Part shown: piece by piece, positions 7,833 to 17,226 of the stretch
Numbering within the stretch: the first letter of the stretch is position 1
Layout of the letters: every line of letters starts with the position of its first letter
Origin: Algoriphagus boseongensis
GTDB taxonomy: Bacteria; Bacteroidota; Bacteroidia; Cytophagales; Cyclobacteriaceae
Assembly (NCBI RefSeq): GCF_004362805.1
Contig: NZ_SNYF01000008.1
Location: forward strand, 62,001 to 126,000
Reading direction: 5' to 3'
Length of the DNA stretch: 64,000 bases
Translations under genes and position numbers: made by a program
The notes under the pieces: model-generated
What the model saw: the letters and a program-made list of their open reading frames with translations, nothing else
What the model was told of the DNA's origin: nothing
The model's database searches: none

Positions 7833-7858
7833 AAGAGCTCTTTGGGGCTCTTTTTTTT
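7833..7858 (+). terminator. rho-independent terminator
   Basis: AAGAGC/GCTCTT hairpin with a 7-base loop followed by eight T, 20 bases after the beta-barrel gene. Confidence 0.85.
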
Positions 7859-7898
7859 GCCCAAAAGATCCTAAATTCAGGATAAGATTTTTTTTACG

Positions 7899-9773
7899 AT
7901 GCGTTTTTCAAACTTTCCATTTTTAAGGTATTTGCCCTTTTTTGCCATAGGCATTTTGCTTGGTGAGCAAGTTAATATTCCCATATGGATTTCAGGTTTG
8001 TCTCTATGCATTGGCTGGTTGATCTATTTTCTGATTTTAAATCAGGGAGGAAAAATCAAAGTCAACGTTTTGGCTTCACTGGCCTATTTTCTACTTTTTG
8101 TTTTCGGGTTTACTTTGGCCCAGTGGGATGGAGAACTTAGACGTGAGAATAATAAACTTCATCCTCATCCAATTCTAGCGTATACGGCTGTGGTCCAAAA
8201 ATTTGATTTGGCAAAGCCAAATTCTTCTGAAAACCTTCTTCAAATCATAGCTATAAAGGATTCTCTTGGCTGGCATCCATATAAGCAAAAAGTATTGGTG
8301 TATCATCAGAATGAGAATGGTTTGATTCCCGGCCAGACTCTCTTGGTATCCAAAACTCCTGAGGAAGTTGCTGGACCCACTTTTCCTAATGAATTTGATT
8401 ACAAGGAATTTTTACTTCGAAAAGGGATTGTTTACCGCCAATTCATCGGGAAGGATTTTCAAATTATTGACTCTATTTCTCACCCTTCATCAAGCCAAAA
8501 ACTTCTTTTTTTCAAGAATAGGCTTTCAGAGATTTTAGATCAAAACTTGAATTTTCCTGAATCCAAACAAATCGCCTCAGCCTTATTACTGGGAGAAAAG
8601 GACAGTTTGGATAAGGAATTGAGAAAATCCTACGCAGAAACTGGAACTATGCATATTCTTGCGGTCTCTGGACTTCATGTTGGGATTATATACGCAATCC
8701 TTCTTTTTCCCCTAAATCGCCTTAGAATCAGTACTTCGAAAAGAAAAATCTATCTGACTGGAGTAGTGTTGTTGATTTGGGTTTATGCTGTGCTGACTGG
8801 TTTTTCTCCCTCTGTGATCCGGGCAGCTACTATGTTCAGCCTTTTTTCTTTTGGACAAATGCGAGCCAGAAAGCCTTCTGTATGGAATATTCTTGCCTTT
8901 TCTGCCATGCTCATGATGGTTTTGGATCCTGGAGTAATCCATGAAGTTGGATTTCAATTGTCGTATGCAGCTGTTGCAGGGATTGTGGGACTTCAGCCTT
9001 TGATAGTTCGCTTATGGCTTCCCCGGCATTGGATTTTGGAATATTTCTGGCAATTGGCGGCAGTCAGCTTAGCAGCTCAATTGGCCACTTTCCCCTTATC
9101 CGTTTACTATTTCCATATTTTCCCGACTTATTTTCTTTTGGCAAATCTCATCATTGTCCCCATGGCCTTCGTCTCCATGGCTATAGGTTTGGGTTTTTTC
9201 GGAGTGTTTTGGATTCCAGGTTTGGGAAAAATCACTGCCCTGCTACTGGATTGGTGGATTTTTTTACAAAACTGGGTGACCGGGCTATTTCAGAATTTAC
9301 CGGGAGGAGTGATGGAGAGGCTGACGATTTCTTTTGCTGCCATGGTATTCGTTTGGGCGCTTTTGGTGATTTGGGGAAATTGGGAATGGGGAAATCGAAA
9401 GCGGTTGATTTACTTTGGTCTTATCGTATTTGTTTTTTGGAGAGTTGAACTCTTGATTCAGGAAATAAAAAGTCCTGCGAAGGAGATTTTTATCTATTCT
9501 AGAGAAAATCAAAAAATACTAGATCTTCGGGTCGGGAGTCATTTTCTCTCTTGGAATCTCAGTTTTCCCGCTGAACAGCTTTCATTTTCTGTTGACCCAA
9601 ATCGCCTGGCAAACACTTGGCCTCTGATTCCTGAGGAGATTAAAGGGGTCTCAAAGGATTCTTTAGTGTTTTTTCCAAGTTTTGGCTTAAGTTTTTCCTC
9701 CTCTCAAAATAAATTCGAGCTTGATCCAAGCTTAGGATTTACTTTGAGGGAATTTGGAATTCCCCAAGAGTAA
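7899..9773 (+). CDS. comEC: ComEC/Rec2 family DNA uptake channel protein
   Basis: Polytopic inner-membrane protein of 624 residues. An N-terminal DUF4131-like region (helices at about 5-75, then a soluble segment) is followed by the Competence domain from about 220 with the conserved segments ALLLGEKDSL and SGLHVGIIYA and roughly nine helices up to 540. The C-terminal metallo-beta-lactamase domain found in many ComEC proteins is absent; only about 90 soluble residues remain, as is usual in this phylum. Known role of the family: transport of single-stranded DNA across the inner membrane during transformation. No other competence gene is nearby. Confidence 0.9.
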   Translation: MRFSNFPFLRYLPFFAIGILLGEQVNIPIWISGLSLCIGWLIYFLILNQGGKIKVNVLASLAYFLLFVFGFTLAQWDGELRRENNKLHPHPILAYTAVVQKFDLAKPNSSENLLQIIAIKDSLGWHPYKQKVLVYHQNENGLIPGQTLLVSKTPEEVAGPTFPNEFDYKEFLLRKGIVYRQFIGKDFQIIDSISHPSSSQKLLFFKNRLSEILDQNLNFPESKQIASALLLGEKDSLDKELRKSYAETGTMHILAVSGLHVGIIYAILLFPLNRLRISTSKRKIYLTGVVLLIWVYAVLTGFSPSVIRAATMFSLFSFGQMRARKPSVWNILAFSAMLMMVLDPGVIHEVGFQLSYAAVAGIVGLQPLIVRLWLPRHWILEYFWQLAAVSLAAQLATFPLSVYYFHIFPTYFLLANLIIVPMAFVSMAIGLGFFGVFWIPGLGKITALLLDWWIFLQNWVTGLFQNLPGGVMERLTISFAAMVFVWALLVIWGNWEWGNRKRLIYFGLIVFVFWRVELLIQEIKSPAKEIFIYSRENQKILDLRVGSHFLSWNLSFPAEQLSFSVDPNRLANTWPLIPEEIKGVSKDSLVFFPSFGLSFSSSQNKFELDPSLGFTLREFGIPQE

Positions 9774-9863
9774 ATTTTCTATAAAATACTTTCCAATTAA
9801 AAAGTCTTACTTGGCGAAAGGCTAAGTATGGCCTAATTTACACCTACCAAATCAGGTATTTCT

Positions 9864-10643
9864 ATGGAATCTCCAATCGTTTTAACTCAAGTAGAAAACA
9901 GGGTAGGCTTTATCATTTTGAATAGGCCGGAAAAACGAAATGCGCTGAGCCCTCAATTGATCAAAGAATTGGGAGAGGCTTTTTCGGCCATGGAGAAAAA
10001 TCAAGATGTCAAAGTTGTGGTTTTGAAAGGCGAGGGGAAGGCGTTCTGCGCTGGCGCTGACTTAGATTACATCCAAGAGATGCAAAACTTTACTTTTGAA
10101 GAAAACCTAACCGATAGCCGAAGGCTGAAGGATCTTTTTCTTCAGATTTATGAGTTTCCCAAGGTCGTGATCGCACAGGTTGAGGGACATGCCTTGGCCG
10201 GGGGGTGTGGTTTGGTTACGGTTTGTGATTTTGCTTTTGCGGTACCTCATGCACTTTTTGGTTTCACGGAGGTCAGGATAGGCTTTATTCCTGCCTTGGT
10301 TTCGGTTTTTTTAGGAGAAAAAATAAATCAAGGAAAAGCTTCTGAACTATTACTCTCAGGTGAATTGATCTCCGCAGAAAAGGCCAAGGATTTCCAACTG
10401 ATTTCGGAGGTAATGGAGCCAGAATCGATCGCTGAAAAAGTGGATCAGTTTGCCCAGAATCTGGTAAAAGACAATTCAGGATTTTCCATGATGGAAACCA
10501 AAAGCATGTTGCGTTCTTTTTCCAGAAAGGCGAGAATTGATGCCTTGGAAACGGCAGCAGAACTCAATGCCAAAGCCAGATCCCATGAGGATTGCAAAAA
10601 AGGGATAGCAGCATTCCTTGCCAAAACCAAACCTGAGTGGTGA
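9864..10643 (+). CDS. enoyl-CoA hydratase/isomerase family protein
   Basis: Crotonase-fold enzyme of 259 residues. The oxyanion-hole segments are KAFCAGADL at 59-67 and GHALAGGCGL at 108-117, and a Glu at 136 in FGFTEVRIG sits where hydratases carry a catalytic acid. The fold includes hydratases, isomerases and methylglutaconyl-CoA hydratases, so the substrate is open. Its TGA stop overlaps the recQ start (TGATG), which places it at the head of a long run of co-directional genes. Confidence 0.9.
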   Translation: MESPIVLTQVENRVGFIILNRPEKRNALSPQLIKELGEAFSAMEKNQDVKVVVLKGEGKAFCAGADLDYIQEMQNFTFEENLTDSRRLKDLFLQIYEFPKVVIAQVEGHALAGGCGLVTVCDFAFAVPHALFGFTEVRIGFIPALVSVFLGEKINQGKASELLLSGELISAEKAKDFQLISEVMEPESIAEKVDQFAQNLVKDNSGFSMMETKSMLRSFSRKARIDALETAAELNAKARSHEDCKKGIAAFLAKTKPEW

Positions 10644-12577
10644 TGGAAAATCAACTCAGAGAGATTTTGCAGCAGGTTTTTGGATTTGAGGATTTCCGTC
10701 CAGTCCAAAAGCAGGTGATTCTTTCTGTAGTCCAAGGGAAAAATACGCTCGCTCTTTTGCCTACCGGAGGAGGTAAAAGTCTTTGCTATCAATTGCCCGG
10801 AATAGCTAAAGAGGGGATTTGCCTGGTAGTTTCTCCCTTGATCGCCTTGATGAAAGATCAGGTGGATCAGCTCAAAGCCAGAGGAATAAAAGCTGCGGCA
10901 ATTTTTTCGGGGATGAGTTTGCGAGAAATTGATACAACCCTAGACAATTGCATTTACGGGGATTATAAATTCCTGTATGTTTCTCCCGAAAGGCTAAAAT
11001 CAGACCTGTTCATTGAGCGATTCAAGCAAATGTCAGTCAATCTCATTGCGGTGGATGAGGCGCATTGTATTTCTCAGTGGGGCTATGACTTTAGACCTTC
11101 TTATTTGGAAATCGCTCTGATTAGGGCTCATCACCCCGATGTCCCGGTACTTGCTTTAACAGCCACAGCTACGCCCAAGGTGATTGAGGATATTCTGGAA
11201 AAACTGGAGATGAAAGCTCCTTCAGTTTTTCAACAGAGCTTTGCTCGGGAAAACCTGAGCTTCAGTGTCCGTTTGGTTGAAAATAAATTTGAAAAGGGTG
11301 TAGAAATTCTCAAAAAAATCCCGGGCTCGGCAATCTGGTATGTAAGAAACCGACAAGGAACTCACCAAATAGCGAAGGCCTTGAATCAGCTTGGCTTTTC
11401 GGCCTCAGCCTATCATGCCGGCTTATCAACCGAGGAAAGGTCGCATAGGCAGGATGCCTGGAAGGCCAATCAGGTTCGCGTGATGGTGAGTACAAATGCC
11501 TTTGGGATGGGAATTGATAAGCCCGATGTGCGGGTGGTTATTCATACAGACCTCCCTGAAAATTTGGAAAATTATTACCAGGAAGCAGGTCGAGCTGGAA
11601 GAGATGGGAAAAAATCCTTTGCTGTTCTGATTTCCAATGAACAGGACTTTGAGCAATTACTATCCAGATCAGAGATGGTTTATCCTCCTTTGGATTTTTT
11701 GAGAAAGGTCTATCAATGCCTTGCTAATTATTTCCAAATGGCTGTAGGAAGTAATATGCTCAGCAGTTTTGACTTTGAACTTGCTGATTTTTGCAATACT
11801 TATAATCTCCAGGTTTTGGAGATGTTTTATGCGCTGAAGGTGCTAGAGGAGGAGGGCTTTGTGGAATTGAATGAGAGTTTCTTTGCTCCCTCTCGCATTC
11901 ATTTTTTAGTGAATCCAAGCCAACTCTATGAGATTCAGATCAAATATGAAAAGTTGGATCCAGTGATCAAGATGCTACTTAGGACTTATGGAGGGAATCT
12001 TTTCTCGGAATACATCAAGATTCAGGAATTCAAGCTGGCCAAATCTCTTGATATGAAAGAGAGAGATTTGATTCAGGCTCTGAATCAATTGGCTAAGCTC
12101 GAGGTAGCGGATTACGATCAGCGAAAGGATAAGCCTCAGCTGACCTTTCTTACTCAGCGATATGATGCAGGGAAATTGCCCCTGAATTTCAAAAGGATTG
12201 CAGAGCGAAAGAAATTGACCCAGGACAATGCCAACCTAATGGTTAATTATGCCAAACAAACCCGGATCTGCAGGACTCAATTTATTCAGGAGTATTTTGG
12301 AGAAAATACCGACCGAGCTTGCGGAATTTGCGATATCTGTCTGGAAAGTAAAAAAGCTGATCAGCCCCTGAGTTCTGAAGAAAAGTTAAAGAACTTGATT
12401 CTGGAAACTTTAGCCCAAGGTGGAGAGTTTACTGAACACGGGCTATTTGATCAGATTAGAAAACCTACTTCCCCGCAAAATCTTAGCGTTTTGAGGCAAT
12501 TGGTAGATCAAGGATTGGTCAATAGAAATGAAAACGGAATACTCAACTTAACCTTCGATGGGAAATTTTCTGGATGA
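10643..12577 (+). CDS. recQ: ATP-dependent DNA helicase RecQ
   Basis: Superfamily 2 3'-5' helicase, 644 residues. Walker A PTGGGKS at 40-46, the DEAH box followed by CISQWGYDFR, the TATATP motif III, the AFGMGIDKPDVR segment and QEAGRAGRDG motif VI are all present. A four-cysteine zinc site (C..., ACGICDIC) lies near 540-565, followed by a winged helix. No clear HRDC domain is visible at the C-terminus. ATG 10643 is preferred over GTG 10637 because it forms a TGATG junction with the previous stop. Role: repair of stalled forks and recombination intermediates. The last 20 bases overlap the next gene. Confidence 0.95.
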   Translation: MENQLREILQQVFGFEDFRPVQKQVILSVVQGKNTLALLPTGGGKSLCYQLPGIAKEGICLVVSPLIALMKDQVDQLKARGIKAAAIFSGMSLREIDTTLDNCIYGDYKFLYVSPERLKSDLFIERFKQMSVNLIAVDEAHCISQWGYDFRPSYLEIALIRAHHPDVPVLALTATATPKVIEDILEKLEMKAPSVFQQSFARENLSFSVRLVENKFEKGVEILKKIPGSAIWYVRNRQGTHQIAKALNQLGFSASAYHAGLSTEERSHRQDAWKANQVRVMVSTNAFGMGIDKPDVRVVIHTDLPENLENYYQEAGRAGRDGKKSFAVLISNEQDFEQLLSRSEMVYPPLDFLRKVYQCLANYFQMAVGSNMLSSFDFELADFCNTYNLQVLEMFYALKVLEEEGFVELNESFFAPSRIHFLVNPSQLYEIQIKYEKLDPVIKMLLRTYGGNLFSEYIKIQEFKLAKSLDMKERDLIQALNQLAKLEVADYDQRKDKPQLTFLTQRYDAGKLPLNFKRIAERKKLTQDNANLMVNYAKQTRICRTQFIQEYFGENTDRACGICDICLESKKADQPLSSEEKLKNLILETLAQGGEFTEHGLFDQIRKPTSPQNLSVLRQLVDQGLVNRNENGILNLTFDGKFSG

Positions 12578-13151
12578 TTTGTTCAAAAAGGTCTTCAATA
12601 CTGAAGCCAAACAGCCAGTAAATTTCAAGGAGAATTTTACGGTGAAAGAGGGGGATTTTAAGGAAGTGGAAGTTTGGCAAAACAGCGAAGAGGCAGAAAA
12701 GCTTTTTGCATTAGTTTATAAAAATTACCACTTCAAGAGGACCAATATCCAAGAACATCCACAGGTTCATGTTTTCAGTTCTCCTTATGCAAACGGATTT
12801 GCAGTGAGTTATGAAGCTCCCTTTGACCCGAAATCTTTTTCCCTGCTTTTCTTGGCTTTAAGCAGACGTATCTTAGATTTGGGATATAGGCAGGTGAGTT
12901 TGGATAGAAAATTTGAAGAAATTAACGAGCAGGTCAGATTGACCGAGAAGTTTTACTTCAAACCACCCATTCAAGATATTTCCGAAGGGGAATTGATTTC
13001 CCAGTTATTTGGAAATATTGCTCTGGAAAAAATATCAATTGACAATCAACCCAGTTATATCAAACTACTGGCGACGGTATATTCCGATCGTCTTTATCAC
13101 GATGCCGATACATTCGATAACCTGATGGATCGGCTATTCGAAACCCTTTGA
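12558..13151 (+). CDS. conserved-looking hypothetical protein, unknown family
   Basis: A 197-residue protein that I do not recognise. It has no signal peptide, membrane helix or cysteine cluster; it is rich in charged and aromatic residues and looks like a compact soluble alpha/beta protein (HVFSSPYANGFAVSYEAPFDP in two strands, then a helical SLLFLALSRRIL segment near 88-100). It overlaps the recQ 3' end by 20 bases and is followed 1 base later by the NUDIX gene, so it is almost certainly translated as part of that operon. The overlap arrangement and intact frame argue that it is real. Confidence 0.7.
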   Translation: MGNFLDDLFKKVFNTEAKQPVNFKENFTVKEGDFKEVEVWQNSEEAEKLFALVYKNYHFKRTNIQEHPQVHVFSSPYANGFAVSYEAPFDPKSFSLLFLALSRRILDLGYRQVSLDRKFEEINEQVRLTEKFYFKPPIQDISEGELISQLFGNIALEKISIDNQPSYIKLLATVYSDRLYHDADTFDNLMDRLFETL

Positions 13152-13152
13152 A

Positions 13153-13704
13153 ATGAACAGAATCCAACTGAAAGACCAACTCGAAAACTACCGAACTCCT
13201 TACGAAGAAGAAGCTGAATTTATCCAAGATTTTATTGAGTTGACCTCAGATCCTTTGGCTTTTAAAAGGGAGAGGCTAGAAGGTCATTTCACTGCCTCTG
13301 CCTGGATTGTCAATAAAAAAAGAACCCATACACTTCTGACCTTGCATCGCAAGTTGGGACGTTGGCTACAATTAGGTGGTCATGCGGACGGAAATGAAAA
13401 TCTATTGGAAGTGGCCATGAAAGAAGCTCAGGAAGAAAGCGGGCTTCAATCTTTAAGCATGGTTGATTCCACGATTTTCGATATTGACAAACATATCATT
13501 CCGAATCGTCCCCACGTGCCTGAGCATTTTCATTACGATGTGCGTTACCTATTGGAGGCCGATATCAAAGAACCCCTCCAAATGAGTGATGAAAGCATCT
13601 CTTTGGCTTGGATCGCCTTTGATTCTGTGGTGGATATGATCGGATACAATCCTTCCATCCTTCGAATGTTAGAGAAAACCAGCAAATCAGAAATTCTTCT
13701 TTAA
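13153..13704 (+). CDS. NUDIX hydrolase
   Basis: Cytoplasmic pyrophosphohydrolase of 183 residues. The Nudix box starts at GHADGNE near 77 and ends EAQEESGL near 99; spacing fits G-x5-E-x7-RE-U-x-EE-x-G-U, but the Arg of the RE pair is Lys here. An N-terminal helical extension of about 45 residues precedes the domain. Substrate (a nucleoside diphosphate derivative) unknown. One base gap to the upstream gene and a TAATG overlap with the thioesterase. Confidence 0.9.
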   Translation: MNRIQLKDQLENYRTPYEEEAEFIQDFIELTSDPLAFKRERLEGHFTASAWIVNKKRTHTLLTLHRKLGRWLQLGGHADGNENLLEVAMKEAQEESGLQSLSMVDSTIFDIDKHIIPNRPHVPEHFHYDVRYLLEADIKEPLQMSDESISLAWIAFDSVVDMIGYNPSILRMLEKTSKSEILL

Positions 13705-14138
13705 TGGCTTCAGTTGATTGGGATCAGTTGAATCAGGAGTATAAGTTTTCCACTCCGATTCAAATCCGTTTTTCAGATATCGATGGATATCTCCACGTGA
13801 ATAATGGAATCTATTTTAGTTACTTCGAGCACGCGAGGGCAGTTTTTTTATACAAAGTAGCTGGATGGAATGTCCTCACCGTGGGTACTGTGGTGGGTAG
13901 AATTGAGATCGATTACCTGCGCCCAATTCATTTGGAAGACCAAGTAGAAGCTTTGGTTCGATGTTCCAGAATTGGGAATGCATCATTTGACTTGGAGCAG
14001 CTTTTGGTTGGGAAAAATGCACAGGGAGAATCCCATGTTTTTGCCAAGTGCAAATGTGTAATGGTAGCCGTGGATATGAAAACCATGAAGCCAGTTTCTG
14101 TTCCCGAGGAATACCGTTTGAAGTTGGCCGACTCCTAA
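13704..14138 (+). CDS. acyl-CoA thioesterase, hotdog fold (4HBT/YbgC-like)
   Basis: Hotdog-fold protein of 144 residues. The active-site region SDIDGYLHVNNGIYFSYFEHAR near 26-47 contains the Asp and the HVNN.....F..AR pattern typical of 4-hydroxybenzoyl-CoA thioesterase/YbgC relatives. It is expected to hydrolyse short acyl- or aryl-CoA esters in the cytoplasm as a homotetramer. Its ATG overlaps the NUDIX stop. Confidence 0.88.
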   Translation: MASVDWDQLNQEYKFSTPIQIRFSDIDGYLHVNNGIYFSYFEHARAVFLYKVAGWNVLTVGTVVGRIEIDYLRPIHLEDQVEALVRCSRIGNASFDLEQLLVGKNAQGESHVFAKCKCVMVAVDMKTMKPVSVPEEYRLKLADS

Positions 14139-14176
14139 GCCGCAAAATCCCTATCTTTGCCGAAAATTTTACCCAA

Positions 14177-14887
14177 GTGAAAAAACTAGGAATTATCGCC
14201 TTGCTGCTGGCAAGCATTTTCGCCTGCTCTCCCAGCGAGGAGGAGCTTCAAAAAGCTGGAATTGAACAAATGGATGCCCAGGCTTGGCCACAGGCGGTTA
14301 AGATATTTAATCAGTTATTGGAGAAAAACCCAAACAATGCAATCGCCTTGAATGCAAAGGGAGTTGCGCTTTTTCAGCAAGGGAAAATTCAGGAAGCTAT
14401 TCCAGTTTTTGATTTGGCGATAAAGGCAGATTCTACCAGCTATAAACCTTGGTTTAACCGTGGAAATGCTAAGATGGAATTGGAAAAATATAAGGAAGCA
14501 TTAGCCGACTTTAATATTGCAACAGCCTTGGATGCTGCTCAGTCCGATATCTATTTTAATCGAGGCACTGCACTTTTGAATATGGAAGAGTATGAAGATG
14601 CCTTGTTGGATTTTCAGACTGTGCTTCAAGCTAATCCTAATCAAGCAGAAGCTCATTTTAGAAAAGCTAAAGCCGAACTTGGAATGAACGATCCCATTCA
14701 TGGAATGGAAAGTTTGACCAACACGGTTAATTTGGATCCGAAAAATGCTGAGGCATATTACCTGCTTGGAGTGACTCGTATGAGCGCTTTAGGTCAGAAA
14801 AATGAAGGTTGTGCTGATTTGAAAATGGCACTTTCCCTTGGATATGCTAAGGCAGAATCTTGGATCAAAGACTTTTGCGAGGAATAA
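14177..14887 (+). CDS. TPR repeat lipoprotein
   Basis: A 236-residue lipoprotein that probably starts at GTG 14177: this gives a 16-residue signal peptide with the lipobox FAC and Cys17. A longer reading frame from 14048 would bury the signal sequence behind 43 residues that overlap the thioesterase gene. The rest is about five to six tetratricopeptide repeats, recognisable from periodic A/G-Y/F-A patterns (ALNAKGVALFQQGK, PWFNRGNAKMELEKY, IYFNRGTALLNMEEY). Likely a periplasmic-facing scaffold; the partner is unknown. Followed 1 base later by sua5. Confidence 0.87.
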   Translation: MKKLGIIALLLASIFACSPSEEELQKAGIEQMDAQAWPQAVKIFNQLLEKNPNNAIALNAKGVALFQQGKIQEAIPVFDLAIKADSTSYKPWFNRGNAKMELEKYKEALADFNIATALDAAQSDIYFNRGTALLNMEEYEDALLDFQTVLQANPNQAEAHFRKAKAELGMNDPIHGMESLTNTVNLDPKNAEAYYLLGVTRMSALGQKNEGCADLKMALSLGYAKAESWIKDFCEE

Positions 14888-14888
14888 C

Positions 14889-15851
14889 ATGGCTCAAATC
14901 GGCAAAGACCTTGACTTGGCAAAATCCTTTCTCGAGAAAGGAGAATTGGTGGGGATTCCCACCGAGACAGTCTATGGACTAGCTGGAAATGCATTAAATT
15001 CTGGGGCAGTTGCCTCAATTTTTGAAACTAAAAACAGACCAAGCTTCGATCCCCTGATCCTTCATACTTCTTCCTTAAAAAGAGCGGAGGAGTTTGTTTC
15101 GGAGTTTCCAGAGAAATTAAAAATCCTGGCAGAAGCCTATTGGCCAGGTCCTTTGACTTTGCTTTTGCCTAAAAAAAGCATTGTACCGGATTTGGTCACC
15201 TCTGGCCTAGACAGGGTGGCGGTTCGGGTTCCCAATCATTCTTTAACCCTAGAACTTCTTGAGAATTTAGAATTCCCTCTTGCAGCTCCCAGCGCAAATC
15301 CTTTTGGGTATATCAGTCCCACGAGACCTGAACATGTGAATTCTCAATTAGGAGATAAAATCCCATATATTTTAGATGGTGGTCCTTGTCAGGTAGGTTT
15401 GGAGAGTACGATTGTTGGCTTGGAAAATGGAAGTCCTGTGGTCTATCGCCTTGGGGGCTTGGAGGTTTTTGAAATTGAAAAATTACTTGGAGAGGTGTTG
15501 ATCAAGGATCATAGTTCCAGTAATCCTTCTGCTCCGGGCCAATTGGAAAGTCATTATTCTCCTAGGAAGCCTTTTGTACTGGGATATCTTCGGACCTTGA
15601 TTCAGGAGAAAACGGCATCTGGAGTGAATTTTGGGGTGCTGAGTTTTTCGGAGACTTTTTCCGAAGTAGCAAAGGAAAAGCAAATTGCGCTCAGTCCAAA
15701 TCGGAATTTGCCCGAGGCGGCCCAAAATCTTTTTGCAGCCATGAGAAAATTGGATGAGAGTCCTGTCGACTTGATTCTTTCAGAGCTGATGCCTGAAATT
15801 GGACTTGGTCGGGCTATCAATGATCGATTGAAGCGGGCAGCGGCAAAGTAA
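14889..15851 (+). CDS. sua5: L-threonylcarbamoyladenylate synthase (Sua5/YwlC type)
   Basis: Makes threonylcarbamoyl-AMP from threonine, bicarbonate and ATP for the universal t6A37 modification of tRNAs reading ANN codons. 320 residues: a YrdC domain (GIPTETVYGLAGNA near 22-35, KNRPSFDPL, and the SANPFG segment) followed by a linker and the C-terminal Sua5 domain (SPRKPFV..., LPEAAQNLF, GLGRAINDRL). This longer form differs from the single-domain TsaC. ATG 14889 is chosen over 14838, which lies inside the TPR gene. Confidence 0.93.
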   Translation: MAQIGKDLDLAKSFLEKGELVGIPTETVYGLAGNALNSGAVASIFETKNRPSFDPLILHTSSLKRAEEFVSEFPEKLKILAEAYWPGPLTLLLPKKSIVPDLVTSGLDRVAVRVPNHSLTLELLENLEFPLAAPSANPFGYISPTRPEHVNSQLGDKIPYILDGGPCQVGLESTIVGLENGSPVVYRLGGLEVFEIEKLLGEVLIKDHSSSNPSAPGQLESHYSPRKPFVLGYLRTLIQEKTASGVNFGVLSFSETFSEVAKEKQIALSPNRNLPEAAQNLFAAMRKLDESPVDLILSELMPEIGLGRAINDRLKRAAAK

Positions 15852-15981
15852 AATTTTTTCCAGGCCAGAAATTAAGTCTTAGCAATTTGATCATTGCTTT
15901 GGGTCGACTTTTGATCGAATTTGCCTTAACTTACCACTCGTTTTTAAAGAAAACCAATCTTCAATCTATTAAACCAAGACT

Positions 15982-17181
15982 ATGAGTTTGAATGTGAAAA
16001 ATGTGGACAGCTTGAATTTTGCAGGCAAAAAGGCCCTGATTCGCGTAGACTTTAACGTGCCTTTGGATGAAAATCTACAGGTGACAGATGATACCAGAAT
16101 CCAGGCAGCCGTCCCAACAATCAAGAAAATCTTAAAGGATGGTGGTTCAGCCATTTTAATGTCCCATCTGGGCCGACCAAAGGGTGGTCCCGAGGACAAA
16201 TATTCCTTGAAACACATCATCCCCGCTGTGGAAGCAGCTTTGGGACAAAAAATAAAATTTGCCAATGATTGCATCGGTGCTGAGGCGGGTGAATTAGCTG
16301 CTGGATTGGGCGCAGGTGAAGTTTTGCTTTTGGAAAACCTTCGTTTTTACAAAGAGGAAGAAAAAGGTGACCAAGAATTTGCTGCCAAGTTGGCCAAATT
16401 AGGTGACGTGTATGTGAATGATGCCTTTGGAACAGCTCACAGAGCTCATGCATCTACCGCTGTGATTGCAGAGAATTTCTCCCAAAAAGTTGCTGGATAT
16501 TTGATGGAGTCAGAATTGACCAATGCGGATAAGGTTTTGGGGAATCCTGAAAGACCTTATACCGCCATCATGGGTGGAGCTAAAATTGCCGACAAGATCT
16601 TGATCATCGAAAGACTTTTAGAAAAAGTAGATAATCTGATCATAGGTGGAGGTATGTCCTACACTTTTGCTAAAGCCAAGGGAGGAACGATTGGAACTTC
16701 CCTATTGGAGGAAGACAAGTTGGACTTTGTGCTTGAATTGATGACTAAAGCCAAGGCAAAAGGGGTAAACCTAATTCTACCTGTTGACACTGTCATTGCG
16801 GATAAGTTTTCAAATGAATCAAATCAGGGTTTGGCAACCAGCGGTGAGATTCCAGACAATTGGATGGGATTGGATATCGGGCCAAAGACGCGTGAATTAT
16901 TCGGAAAAGTGATTTTGGAATCCAAAACTATCCTTTGGAATGGCCCAATGGGAGTTTTCGAAATGGAGTCTTTTGATAAAGGCACCAAAGCGATTGCTGA
17001 GTATGTAGCTGAAGCCACCCGTAATGGAGCCTTCTCCCTAATAGGTGGAGGCGACTCTGCTGCTGCCGTAAACAAGTTTGGATACACTGACCAAGTGTCT
17101 TATGTGTCCACAGGTGGCGGTGCTTTGCTGGAGCATATGGAAGGGAAAGTACTTCCCGGTGTTGCTGCCCTAGCTGAATAA
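15982..17181 (+). CDS. pgk: phosphoglycerate kinase
   Basis: Glycolytic enzyme converting 1,3-bisphosphoglycerate and ADP to 3-phosphoglycerate and ATP. 399 residues, the normal length. RVDFNVPLD near 21-29, SHLGRPKG near 59-66, the NDAFGTAHR signature and the C-terminal [13 protein letters not shown] nucleotide loop are all intact. It stands alone with a 130-base upstream region and its own terminator. Confidence 0.97.
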   Translation: MSLNVKNVDSLNFAGKKALIRVDFNVPLDENLQVTDDTRIQAAVPTIKKILKDGGSAILMSHLGRPKGGPEDKYSLKHIIPAVEAALGQKIKFANDCIGAEAGELAAGLGAGEVLLLENLRFYKEEEKGDQEFAAKLAKLGDVYVNDAFGTAHRAHASTAVIAENFSQKVAGYLMESELTNADKVLGNPERPYTAIMGGAKIADKILIIERLLEKVDNLIIGGGMSYTFAKAKGGTIGTSLLEEDKLDFVLELMTKAKAKGVNLILPVDTVIADKFSNESNQGLATSGEIPDNWMGLDIGPKTRELFGKVILESKTILWNGPMGVFEMESFDKGTKAIAEYVAEATRNGAFSLIGGGDSAAAVNKFGYTDQVSYVSTGGGALLEHMEGKVLPGVAALAE

Positions 17182-17197
17182 ATCCATAAAAATTTCA

Positions 17198-17226
17198 GGC
17201 CAGCCCGAAAGGCTGGCCTTTCTTTT
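17198..17226 (+). terminator. pgk terminator
   Basis: Perfect 8-bp GGCCAGCC/GGCTGGCC stem with a CGAAA loop, then a T-rich tail. It touches the 3' end of the convergent DinB gene, for which the preceding AAATTT region gives weaker support. Confidence 0.9.

Noticed and set aside
9014..9448. 144-residue alternate-frame ORF within comEC
   Set aside because: The comEC frame continues through it with membrane helices; the other frame shows no family features.
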